Source of the DNA: an uncultured Prevotella sp.
GTDB lineage: Bacteria > Bacteroidota > Bacteroidia > Bacteroidales > Bacteroidaceae
Reading direction: 5' to 3'
Assembly (NCBI GenBank): GCA_900546605.1
Contig: URDV01000083.1
Span: forward strand, 1-9,026
DNA: 9,026 nucleotides
A model generated the notes under the pieces. It did no database searches and was not told the origin of the DNA. It saw nothing but the letters and a program-made list of their open reading frames with translations. The translations under genes and the position numbers were made by a program. Below are positions 1 through 6,586 of the stretch, piece by piece (the stretch's first letter is position 1; the number at the start of each line of letters is the position of its first letter).

Positions 1-14
1 GATCCCGTATCGGA

Positions 15-80
15 ATACGGAAACAATACGGAAACAATACGGGATTGATACGGGACCGATACGGAAACGATAGGAAAAAC
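15..80. repeat. Six tandem copies of an 11-bp degenerate unit
   Basis: Six consecutive 11-bp units begin at 15, 26, 37, 48, 59 and 70. The first five begin ATACGG and the sixth is degraded to ATAGGA. The consensus is about ATACGGRANNR. The first two units are identical, and the others differ mainly in the last four bases. The preceding bases 4-14 look like a diverged or inverted partial unit: CCCGTATC at 4-11 is the reverse complement of GATACGGG at 47-54. The unit is about one helical turn, so any bound protein would sit on one face of the DNA. No coding frame explains the array. Function is unknown. Confidence 0.85.
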
Positions 81-83
81 AAG

Positions 84-108
84 GGAAGAGCATAGGAAAA
101 GCTCTTCC
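84..108 (-). terminator. Small hairpin, possible minus-strand terminator
   Basis: GGAAGAGC (84-91) and GCTCTTCC (101-108) form a perfect 8-bp stem around a 9-nt loop. Read on the minus strand, the stem is followed by CTTGTTTTTCC, a modest T-run. It lies about 335 nt past the stop of the YqiA-like gene, so it could end a long 3' UTR or close an unrecognised transcript. The T-run does not abut the stem, so the terminator role is tentative. Confidence 0.4.
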
Positions 109-443
109 TGAAAATATGTTAACGCGGTTCGTCTGCAACATACATGCTTTTCCAGCCTTGCATGGTGAGTCGTCATTGGGTAGTTGGAGTGAGTGGAGTT
201 ATGCGAAAGGGCACACAACTTGTTCAACATTCCGCCCAACTACGATGCCATAGGTTGTGGCTTGAAAGCAGCGTGTGATGGTGCAACGTATAGCAGTACA
301 GCGGCAGAATACGCTGTGGTTGCGAAGTGGCTGTAGCACCTGTATTTGCGCCCCCTTCACTCACTGCAAGCACTGGTAACCATTGAGGCTTCACTTATAA
401 CTTTTGTGCCTTAGCTATGGGCGAAACGAGAAGCCATGTCAGC
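109..443. other. Intergenic stretch with no supported gene
   Basis: I found no convincing coding region on either strand. The longest open stretches are short: a 53-codon GTG frame at 199-360 on the minus strand and a 38-codon ATG frame on the plus strand. Neither resembles a known protein. A segment at 212-240 resembles one end of the repeat element found at 4577-4747 (see findings). The stretch may be the decayed remains of older sequence or simply the 3' flank of the YqiA-like gene. Confidence 0.5.
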
Positions 444-1085
444 TTACTGCTGCATGTATTTCATGTAATCAGGCAGTGGCTCTTTTTCAGCCTCATCGTA
501 CTTGGAACCGAGCAACTGCTTGAGCAAAGGAAGCAAGTACTTGCGCAGCACTTTTTCGTTGAGTTGATGTCCTGCCTCAATACGCTCTGCGTGATGGTAA
601 TACTTGGTAAAAGTGTTGTAAGCATTGACTGGATTAACAAACTCGTCGTTGATGCCAAACAGACCATAGCACAAGTCTTTATCGTCGGGGGTGATGCCAT
701 CAAACTGTTTGCGCTCCATTTGGTTAAAGTGCTTGATTGTATCGGCCGTTACACGAAAGGTTTTTGCACTGTCCTTGCGTCCATTGAGCCACTTGTGTTC
801 ACCAGTGTGCAATACTTTGCTCATGGTTGACATGCGGAAGGCCGGATTGACGCATACACGTAAGTGACCATGCATTTGCTGTACATACATGCCGCCCATG
901 CTTGTTCCGACGATGATGTCGGGTTGTTCGGTTTCAACCAACTCATGCAGCATAGGTAAAGCTTCCTCAGGGTCAACAGGTATGTCGGGAGCTATCACCT
1001 CTGCCGATGGCAGCATTTTACGCAACAATTGCACGGTGCCTGAGGCACCTGACGAGGCAAAGCCATGAAAATAAATCAATTTCAT
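444..1085 (-). CDS. YqiA/YcfP-family alpha/beta-fold hydrolase (esterase-like)
   Basis: This 213-residue protein has the layout of the YqiA/YcfP group of small cytoplasmic alpha/beta hydrolases, several of which are annotated as esterases. The N-terminal strand leads into an HGF oxyanion-type motif (residues 7-9). The nucleophile elbow is GTSMGG with Ser62. A likely acid is Asp147 in GINDEF, and the likely catalytic histidine is His173 in AGHQ. No signal peptide or membrane segment is visible. The length is slightly above the usual 190-200 because of a charged C-terminal tail (about 195-213). The ATG at 1085 directly precedes the first conserved strand (KLIYFHGF), which fixes the start. The gene appears monocistronic: a terminator separates it from the gene upstream and it has its own TAACTTTG box. 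The natural substrate cannot be told from sequence. Confidence 0.85.
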   Translation of the reverse strand: MKLIYFHGFASSGASGTVQLLRKMLPSAEVIAPDIPVDPEEALPMLHELVETEQPDIIVGTSMGGMYVQQMHGHLRVCVNPAFRMSTMSKVLHTGEHKWLNGRKDSAKTFRVTADTIKHFNQMERKQFDGITPDDKDLCYGLFGINDEFVNPVNAYNTFTKYYHHAERIEAGHQLNEKVLRKYLLPLLKQLLGSKYDEAEKEPLPDYMKYMQQ

Positions 1086-1118
1086 TGTTTTTTATCATTA
1101 AGTTGTTGAGAGGCTCAA

Positions 1119-1185
1119 TAAAAAAAGTGAGTTTATAACCTACATGCAAAGTTAGCAACTATGCTATGAAAATTATAAACTCACT
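1119..1185 (-). terminator. Terminator hairpin of the GEVED-like gene
   Basis: AGTGAGTTTATAA (1126-1138) and TTATAAACTCACT (1173-1185) form a perfect 13-bp stem. On the minus strand the stem starts 23 nt after the stop codon at 1209 and is followed by a run of seven T residues, as in an intrinsic terminator. The loop is unusually long (34 nt) and holds a promoter-like box for the next gene. Confidence 0.65.
1147..1154 (-). promoter_or_regulatory. Bacteroidetes -7 box for the YqiA-like gene
   Basis: The minus strand reads TAACTTTG here, an exact match to the Bacteroidetes -7 consensus TAnnTTTG, 61 nt before the ATG at 1085. No good TTTG -33 element is present; a TTTT lies about 18 nt upstream. 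The box sits inside the loop of the hairpin at 1126-1185. Confidence 0.55.
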
Positions 1186-1208
1186 ATCGTTAAAATGCTG
1201 ATGAAAGG

Positions 1209-2945
1209 TTAATCAACCAGAATTTTCTCATCGTTCAGCACATACACGCCCTTGTGCAAGTGCAACGTGCGTTTGCCATTGATGCGGCCTTCGAAAACTA
1301 CGCGACCTTGTGCATCCACCAACTTTACTGGGGTGGGTTGAGTAGCACTTAAGTGTAGTTTCTCAGCCGCAAGGCTAAAAGTCAGAGCCTTCTCACTTTT
1401 TGTGTTTTCTATGCCACTGGATGTAGTGCTGCGAAACTGACCATCAATGCTAATATTTCCATCAACATATTGTGCAGGCAAAGTGTAAGTGCCATCGGCA
1501 TTGAAATCGTTGGCATGAACTACGAGTACATCATACTGTTTGTTGCCATACTCATTTACTTGCTGACCATCGAGGTTATAGCCGTGGTAAATGGTCATAG
1601 AGTCAATAGCGAAACCAGGAGCAGGCTCAGCCTTGAGCACTACAGCCTTGCCAAAGTCTGTTTTGTAGTTCACAAGCGTTGTGCCATCGGCCAATGTGAT
1701 GTAACCATTACGGCTGGCTGCCGAAAGGTCTACTTGGTCGGCATGCACATTTAAGCGCACATCAACGATGTAGCCACCATTTTGCTGTATGCTATTGGTG
1801 CTTGTCATACGTCCTGCAGGATCAATATTGCCCCAGTCAACTTTATAACGCATGCGATAGAAACCTGGTGTCATGTCGGCAGGTAACTTAAAGGCGGGGG
1901 TTGACAAGTTGTTACGGTTGTCGCCACTCAAGGCCGAACCATCATACTTGTAGCCACTTTCGTTTTCAACCATTTCAACGTAGTAGTAGCTCATCAAGTC
2001 GCAACCTTGTTTGACCTTGTGAGTGGTTGGGTCGAGCGAGGCCTCAAACTTGCCATTATTGTTGTGGTCAACATATACGTAACCATTCATCCAGTTACCG
2101 TTCTGATAGTTAATGGATGGAGTAAGTGTTTCGCCAGCCTTTGCCTTGAACACTTTTTCGGTAAAGTCGCGATACATCACCTGGGGCGAAGCAGAACCAA
2201 CCTTGATGGTTTGTGTGCCAGCCGAAGGGCTCTTGAGCTTGACATCGGCTATGTAGCGTTCGGGCTTGTTTGAGGTGGCATCGACGTCGAAGTTCAAGCC
2301 ATAGATGGTGGATACTTGAGTAATGAAACGGGGTTCGGGTGAATCGTTCACCTCAATATCGTCAATGTAGGCTGCAAAGTCAGCAGTTAAGTCCTGTGGT
2401 GAAGAGGCATCGGGCACAACCACTAAGCTGTGAACTTGCACACCATTGCACCCCTTAATGGGGAAAACAGCATCGAACCATTGGTTGGCGGCTGAAACGG
2501 AAGTAGAATAAGCCCATGCTTGCTCTACGTCATTGCTCTGACCAGCTCGGTCAGGACGTTTGCCAAGGGCCACAAGCATAACACGGCCCTCAATGGGCTT
2601 AAAAATCTTTACGTGTACATACTTGTTAGTAGGTGTAATGTCGAAGGGAGTGTTGAGGTCAATGCGTGCACCAAAAGTGTTACTACCAAAGCGTGAACGC
2701 TGCACACCCAAAATCTTTTTTGAATCGTTTACCACCACACCTTCTTCATTAGTGGGGGCGATAAAATTATCAATCACGGCACAATTGCCTTTGAGAGTAC
2801 CAAGGCGGAAGGGCGACTCCTCCCAAGTGTCATACACACCGACACTTTTATATCCCGAGGCATCTTCAAAGTCCACCTTTACGGTCTGTGCCATTGCTGC
2901 GAAGGGTAAGCCCAATGCAGCAAGTGCTATAATATGCTTTTTCAT
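1209..2945 (-). CDS. Secreted GEVED-like beta-rich protein with probable T9SS C-terminal tail
   Basis: This is a 578-residue exported protein counted from the ATG at 2945. An upstream in-frame ATG at 2984 would add 13 residues ahead of an otherwise normal signal peptide, so I reject it. The signal peptide is MKKHIIALAALG..., with a likely cut after AMA (residue 19). Residues about 20-205 form a beta-rich domain ending AAYIDDIEV, typical of jelly-roll or carbohydrate-binding modules. Residues about 285-400 resemble a GEVED domain: VYVDHNNNGKFE (290-301, a possible calcium loop), then FKLPADMTPGFYRMRYKVDW (352-371). The last ~65 residues (KLVDAQGRVVFEG, then GVYVL near the end) resemble a T9SS type A sorting tail, implying surface anchoring or release. 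No catalytic motif is recognised. The gene follows the fucosidase by 73 nt and is probably co-transcribed, suggesting glycan binding, which is inferred. Confidence 0.8.
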   Translation of the reverse strand: MKKHIIALAALGLPFAAMAQTVKVDFEDASGYKSVGVYDTWEESPFRLGTLKGNCAVIDNFIAPTNEEGVVVNDSKKILGVQRSRFGSNTFGARIDLNTPFDITPTNKYVHVKIFKPIEGRVMLVALGKRPDRAGQSNDVEQAWAYSTSVSAANQWFDAVFPIKGCNGVQVHSLVVVPDASSPQDLTADFAAYIDDIEVNDSPEPRFITQVSTIYGLNFDVDATSNKPERYIADVKLKSPSAGTQTIKVGSASPQVMYRDFTEKVFKAKAGETLTPSINYQNGNWMNGYVYVDHNNNGKFEASLDPTTHKVKQGCDLMSYYYVEMVENESGYKYDGSALSGDNRNNLSTPAFKLPADMTPGFYRMRYKVDWGNIDPAGRMTSTNSIQQNGGYIVDVRLNVHADQVDLSAASRNGYITLADGTTLVNYKTDFGKAVVLKAEPAPGFAIDSMTIYHGYNLDGQQVNEYGNKQYDVLVVHANDFNADGTYTLPAQYVDGNISIDGQFRSTTSSGIENTKSEKALTFSLAAEKLHLSATQPTPVKLVDAQGRVVFEGRINGKRTLHLHKGVYVLNDEKILVD

Positions 2946-3018
2946 TGAATAATCTGTTGTTTGAAAGGCGCAAGAATGAAACATACTTCACCTTGCGTTT
3001 TAAACTCTGCTTGTTGTG

Positions 3019-4545
3019 TTATCGCAATTCGATGTTCTCAATTGTAGGACATGCACGGCTGTCAAGAATGTTGATGCGCACGTACTTCACATTTTTCACA
3101 CCACCATAGCTGGCACTTGTGCTGCCATTGAGCGGAATGATACGCTTATAGCCAATAGTGGTGGTAGCAATCTTGGCACCACGTTTGGTCCAAGTTTTAC
3201 CATCGGTACTGGTTTCGATGCTGAAAGCCTTGACACGCTGTCCGAGTTGAATGTGCTCTTGCAACACAGCATAACGAATGGGTTTGAGTTCGTTCCACTC
3301 AAAGGTAATAGATGCTTGCTTCACACCATCATTCGTTGCCCAATATGTAGCAGAGTCGCCATCGCATACGTTATTTACGTCGAAGTTGCGCCCTACGCCT
3401 GCTTCACGCGTTTCAGTGGCCGTAATTTTGGCTTCGGTGGCATAGTTGGTGCCTTGCAAGCGAGTTTTGAGCAGTTTGCCCATCTCACGCAAGCGTGACA
3501 CTGTGGCTGTAGGTAGAGAGCCGGACTTGTCGGGCGGGCAGTTAAGAATGAGCGTTGCATTGCGGCCCACGGTTTCAAGATACATTTGGAACAAGCGTTC
3601 AGCTGACAGTTGGCCTTCGCCTTGGTGCCAGAACCATCCGCCTGTGGTTAACTTGGCATCGCTCTCGCCTGGTTGCCAGTACCAACCCTTCATGGTGCCA
3701 TACATACCATTCTTTTCGGGTGAATAAAGATATTCCTCAGGACTCCAGTTGGTTTCGCCTGCCCAACCTTCCTCGTTACCAATCCAGCGGCTCTCACCAC
3801 CTACGCCCCAAAGCACGCAGTCGGGACATACCTTATGCACGGTGTCGCGCAAGTTGGGTACATCGTAGTAAGTAGAGCGGTCAATGTTGCGTGTGCCACC
3901 CTTACCACCATAGTAGCCCGAACCACCATTGGCACCATCGAACCACATCTCAAACTGATCAGTGCCAAAGGCTGCTAATTCGGCACACTGGCGCAAGAAT
4001 ACATCTTTCACGTAAGTATCATCACCGTAGTGTTCGTTGTTGCGGTCCCAAGGCGAAACATAGAAGCCATACTTCATGCCCAATTTTTTAGCTGCTGCTG
4101 CAAAGTCGCGCGGTATGTTGGTTGCCTTAGCATAAGCATTGCTTGAAGAGGTTACATTGTGGGTAGTGGTTTGTGTAGGCCACAAACAAAAGCCATCGTG
4201 GTGTTTTACAACAGCTATACCACCCTTCATGCCCGCAGCCTTAACGGCAGTGAGCCATTGCTCTGGGTTAGGTGCTGCTGTTGGAGCGAACTTATTTTCG
4301 TCTTCATCACCATTACCCCACTCTGACCCAGTGTAAGTGTTCATGCCATAATGAAAGAAGGCATAGAACTCTGTCTTTTGCCACTTGAGCTGACGAGGCG
4401 CAGGCACGGGGTGAACTGGCGCTGGCTCGTTTTCGGCATTAGCCACTGTTTCGTTCACCAATTGCAACTGAGCTTGCGCGGTGAAACTGTTAGCTGTAAA
4501 GGCCAACAAACAGAGTGCCGAAGCTATACGTTTGATTTTTTTCAT
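3019..4545 (-). CDS. Secreted alpha-L-fucosidase, GH29, with C-terminal discoidin-like domain
   Basis: This 508-residue exported enzyme removes alpha-linked L-fucose from glycans by retaining hydrolysis. The start is the ATG at 4545, which gives a clean signal peptide (MKKIKRIASALCLLAF, likely cut after AQA at residue 25). A further upstream ATG at 4608 would prepend 21 residues and fall inside the repeat element. Conserved GH29 blocks are FFHYGMNT (63-70), KHHDGFCLWP (114-123), SPWDRN (164-169) and EMWFDGANG (199-207). Asp203 is the likely nucleophile, and Glu258 in RWIGNE is my candidate acid/base. These motifs look like subfamily B (alpha-1,3/1,4-specific) rather than the broad subfamily A. 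Residues about 370-508 resemble an F5/8 type C (CBM32-like) domain. No T9SS tail or lipobox is seen, so it is probably periplasmic. Confidence 0.92.
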   Translation of the reverse strand: MKKIKRIASALCLLAFTANSFTAQAQLQLVNETVANAENEPAPVHPVPAPRQLKWQKTEFYAFFHYGMNTYTGSEWGNGDEDENKFAPTAAPNPEQWLTAVKAAGMKGGIAVVKHHDGFCLWPTQTTTHNVTSSSNAYAKATNIPRDFAAAAKKLGMKYGFYVSPWDRNNEHYGDDTYVKDVFLRQCAELAAFGTDQFEMWFDGANGGSGYYGGKGGTRNIDRSTYYDVPNLRDTVHKVCPDCVLWGVGGESRWIGNEEGWAGETNWSPEEYLYSPEKNGMYGTMKGWYWQPGESDAKLTTGGWFWHQGEGQLSAERLFQMYLETVGRNATLILNCPPDKSGSLPTATVSRLREMGKLLKTRLQGTNYATEAKITATETREAGVGRNFDVNNVCDGDSATYWATNDGVKQASITFEWNELKPIRYAVLQEHIQLGQRVKAFSIETSTDGKTWTKRGAKIATTTIGYKRIIPLNGSTSASYGGVKNVKYVRINILDSRACPTIENIELR

Positions 4546-4564
4546 ATAAAAATAGAGGATAATT

Positions 4565-4576
4565 GTTAGGTGTATA
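4565..4576. repeat. 12-bp target-site duplication, left copy
   Basis: GTTAGGTGTATA occurs here and, exactly, at 4748-4759, just outside the two ends of the inverted-repeat element. The second element copy at 8943 is not flanked by this sequence, so the 12-mer belongs to the target and not to the element. Confidence 0.75.
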
Positions 4577-4747
4577 CGCGTTGGCGGAATTAGTAAACAA
4601 GTTGACAAGTTAACGGGTTAACAGGTAAGTTTGCCAAGCTTTTTAAGTTTCTTGTCATTCTGGCTTTAACATAATAAGTGGTGAAAAGCATACTTACTTG
4701 TTAACCTGTCAACTTGTTTACCCGTTAACCTGAAATGCCGCCAACGG
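4577..4747. mobile_element. MITE-like non-autonomous element, 171 bp, with TSD
   Basis: The element is an imperfect palindrome. The left arm (about 4577-4644) and right arm (about 4682-4747) are inverted copies around a ~37-nt centre. The tips are CGTTGGCGG at the left and its complement CCGCCAACG at the right. A 12-bp exact direct repeat flanks it. Each arm is built from 8-bp units of the type GTTAACRR, in register from 4593 to 4632 at the left and from 4690 to 4729 (complement) at the right. There is no open reading frame, so a transposase would have to act in trans; the family is unknown. A near-identical arm lies at 8943-9026. It sits between rsmD and the fucosidase gene and would form a long hairpin in any read-through transcript. 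Confidence 0.75.
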
Positions 4748-4759
4748 GTTAGGTGTATA
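4748..4759. repeat. 12-bp target-site duplication, right copy
   Basis: This is the exact partner of GTTAGGTGTATA at 4565-4576. It lies 17 bp past the rsmD stop codon in the minus-strand direction, so the insertion site was the rsmD-fucosidase spacer. Confidence 0.75.
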
Positions 4760-4776
4760 TGATTTAGTAATGGTAC

Positions 4777-5319
4777 TTAATTTTCAGGTTTACGAAAGAA
4801 GCTAAAGTTTACACTACCATAAGCACGGTGTTCAACAAAGTCGGGACGCGAGGCAAAATCATAGTTTTTGCCATGTTCAAGCACAAACAAGCCACCTGGC
4901 TTAACGAGCGATGATTGCATTACGCGATCGGGCAACTCGCCTAACTCGGGCAACGCATAAGGTGGGTCGGCAAACACGAGGTCGTAACTTTCACCACATC
5001 GCTCAATAAATCGTAAGGCATCGCCACACATGGGGGTCCAAGCGTCATCGGCTAATGTGCGCTGACACTGCTGTATAAAGGCAAAGTGACGACGATCTTT
5101 TTCGATGGTTACCACGCGTTGGCAACCTCGCGACAAGAGTTCGAGTGATATACTACCCGTTCCACCAAACAAGTCGAGTGCTGAACACGCTTCAAAGTCG
5201 ACATAGGCACGTAGCACATTGAATAGGTTCTCCTTGGCAAAGTCGGTTGTGGGCCTTGCCTTGAAGGTGCGAGGCACTTCAAAGTGGCGCCCCTTATATA
5301 TTCCAGTAATAATTCGCAT
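4777..5319 (-). CDS. rsmD: 16S rRNA (guanine(966)-N(2))-methyltransferase RsmD
   Basis: This 180-residue enzyme transfers a methyl group from S-adenosylmethionine to N2 of G966 (E. coli numbering) in 16S rRNA during 30S assembly. It has the usual RsmD length and start (MRIITGIYKG). The RPTTDFAKENLFN segment (22-34) is the family's substrate-side motif. The SAM-binding loop is DLFGGTGS (49-56), followed by the acidic residue Glu73 at the end of the next strand, which is expected to hold the ribose. The catalytic motif IV is ADPPY (117-121). The start at 5319 is fixed by the conserved N-terminus. The gene is 27 nt downstream of the DUF3822 gene with no terminator or promoter between them, so the two are almost certainly co-transcribed, an arrangement common in Bacteroidetes. 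Confidence 0.95.
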   Translation of the reverse strand: MRIITGIYKGRHFEVPRTFKARPTTDFAKENLFNVLRAYVDFEACSALDLFGGTGSISLELLSRGCQRVVTIEKDRRHFAFIQQCQRTLADDAWTPMCGDALRFIERCGESYDLVFADPPYALPELGELPDRVMQSSLVKPGGLFVLEHGKNYDFASRPDFVEHRAYGSVNFSFFRKPEN

Positions 5320-5346
5320 GAGGCTTTGTTCTTTTTTTTAGCTTTG

Positions 5347-6132
5347 TTACTTTAACAACGCGCACATTAAGTCATAAGGAACCCCCTCGGTAGTTGACAC
5401 TATGCTGCGGTTGAACTCGGCTGATGGGTTGACAGGATAAACTCGCGCTGCATACTTTTGCAACTCTTCAATAACAGGGTCGCGCAATGTGGGGATACCT
5501 GCCACAAACACGGGGGTTTCGTTCATGTTGAGCATGAGGTGACGTGCTAAGTTAAACACATAGTAGTCAACATCGGTAAGGGTGCGCACCATGTAGGTGT
5601 TGAGCATTACCAAACGGCTGTCGTTGAGCACCATGACGTCAATCACTCCATCGTGTGTGTAGACAAACAAGCGCTTGTCGGTGGTGGTGGATAATCCCTT
5701 TTGAGCAAAATGCTGCAACACGGGGGTTAAGGCCGAGGTGTAACGCACTTGTCCAAAAGCCTCTTCAAATGCATGACAAGTGGCTTCAGCTAAAGCAAAT
5801 AGGAGGACGACGTTTGAAGCGGGTACACTATCGTAAAATACGCGACGCTTTACATCGGGCGAGAAGCAAAAATTATAGGTGGTGTCAACGTCCTCCTCTT
5901 GAAACTCAACCAAGGGTATGGGGGTGACGGGGGCATTTACATATACTTCAGCCCGTTCGTAAGATTGTTGCAACAGTTCAATTTGCTGCATGGCTAAGCG
6001 TAGGTTGACGGTGAGTGATGCTTGCGGACGGACATGGTAGGGTTGGAACTTGAAATGAGGTGCTCCACCTGCTGTCATGTCGTAACAAGCAAAACATATG
6101 TCGGTGTCAGATATGCGGATGTGTAGGTTCAA
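5347..6132 (-). CDS. DUF3822 family protein
   Basis: This 261-residue protein matches, in N-terminal pattern (LHIRISDTDICF) and position, the DUF3822 family that accompanies rsmD in Bacteroidetes. The family is thought to have an actin/hexokinase-like (ASKHA) fold, but its function is unknown. Short patches resembling nucleotide-fold strands are visible, such as RLFVYTHDGVIDVMVL (about 154-169), but I cannot name active residues. No signal peptide or membrane span is seen. No ATG lies in frame between the VanZ stop and the conserved N-terminus. The best start is TTG at 6132. The first in-frame ATG (codon 19, at 6078) would delete the conserved IRIS strand. The gene lies 60 nt after the VanZ gene and 27 nt before rsmD, probably in one operon. 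Confidence 0.85.
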   Translation of the reverse strand: MNLHIRISDTDICFACYDMTAGGAPHFKFQPYHVRPQASLTVNLRLAMQQIELLQQSYERAEVYVNAPVTPIPLVEFQEEDVDTTYNFCFSPDVKRRVFYDSVPASNVVLLFALAEATCHAFEEAFGQVRYTSALTPVLQHFAQKGLSTTTDKRLFVYTHDGVIDVMVLNDSRLVMLNTYMVRTLTDVDYYVFNLARHLMLNMNETPVFVAGIPTLRDPVIEELQKYAARVYPVNPSAEFNRSIVSTTEGVPYDLMCALLK

Positions 6133-6192
6133 TTGATTACAAGTTTTTTTTGAGGGGTAAGTAGGTGAGTTATGAACTGGGTAGGAGAATGC

Positions 6193-6579
6193 CTACTTGT
6201 TACGTGTTAGCACATGTTGTAGTACTTGTCGCACCACTAAGGCAAGCAACACCCCTGTGCTATTGGCTATAAAGTCGGCCCACTCGCCCGAACGATAGGT
6301 GGTAAGATAATTTTGTGCCAGTTCAATGAGTCCACTCATCACAATGGGTGCCACCACTGCTACTAATGCCTGTAGTTTGAGCGACCAATGCCATGAGCTG
6401 CGCAAGTATTCTAACCAAAATATGCTACACGTGCCTAAATACATTGACATGTGTACCCACTTGTCAAAAAAGGTGATGCCATCGAACAAACTCACATGGG
6501 GCGGACGGAATAAGCATAAATACCATATTGTCAGCACACACAACAGCGTGAGTGGGAATTTTTTGATAAAAACCATCAT
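6193..6579 (-). CDS. VanZ-like family small membrane protein
   Basis: This 128-residue inner-membrane protein has about four hydrophobic segments (roughly 8-25, 43-58, 70-87 and 105-122). VanZ-family marks are FDKWVH (38-43), the Glu in GLIELAQ (83-89), and RSGEWADFIANSTG (96-109), which matches the family's R-x-G/E-x-x-D-x-x-x-N-x-x-G pattern. VanZ was named for low-level teicoplanin resistance in enterococci, but most homologues, including short ones like this, have no assigned role, and resistance should not be assumed. A longer frame reaching an ATG at 6648 would overlap the DUF4250 gene by 62 nt. The ATG at 6579 lies 7 nt after that gene's stop and gives a normal N-terminus, so I choose it; the adjacent ATG at 6576 is equally possible. 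Confidence 0.85.
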   Translation of the reverse strand: MMVFIKKFPLTLLCVLTIWYLCLFRPPHVSLFDGITFFDKWVHMSMYLGTCSIFWLEYLRSSWHWSLKLQALVAVVAPIVMSGLIELAQNYLTTYRSGEWADFIANSTGVLLALVVRQVLQHVLTRNK

Positions 6580-6586
6580 GGGATAA

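Noticed and set aside
15..80. CRISPR array
   Set aside because: The units are 11 bp, contiguous and without unique spacers of 30 or so bases; no cas gene is present.
199..360. Minus-strand 53-codon GTG frame in the left intergenic region
   Set aside because: It has a GTG start, odd composition rich in Cys, Arg and Thr, no known domain and no promoter.
417..830. Plus-strand open frame of 137 codons
   Set aside because: It lies antisense inside the YqiA-like hydrolase gene, has no family resemblance, and is explained by the coding bias of the real gene. The other plus-strand frames over the fucosidase, GEVED-like and SulP genes are rejected for the same reason.
6193..6579. Glycopeptide-resistance gene vanZ
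   Set aside because: Only the broad VanZ-like domain is present. There is no van cluster, and short homologues are common in bacteria with no resistance role.
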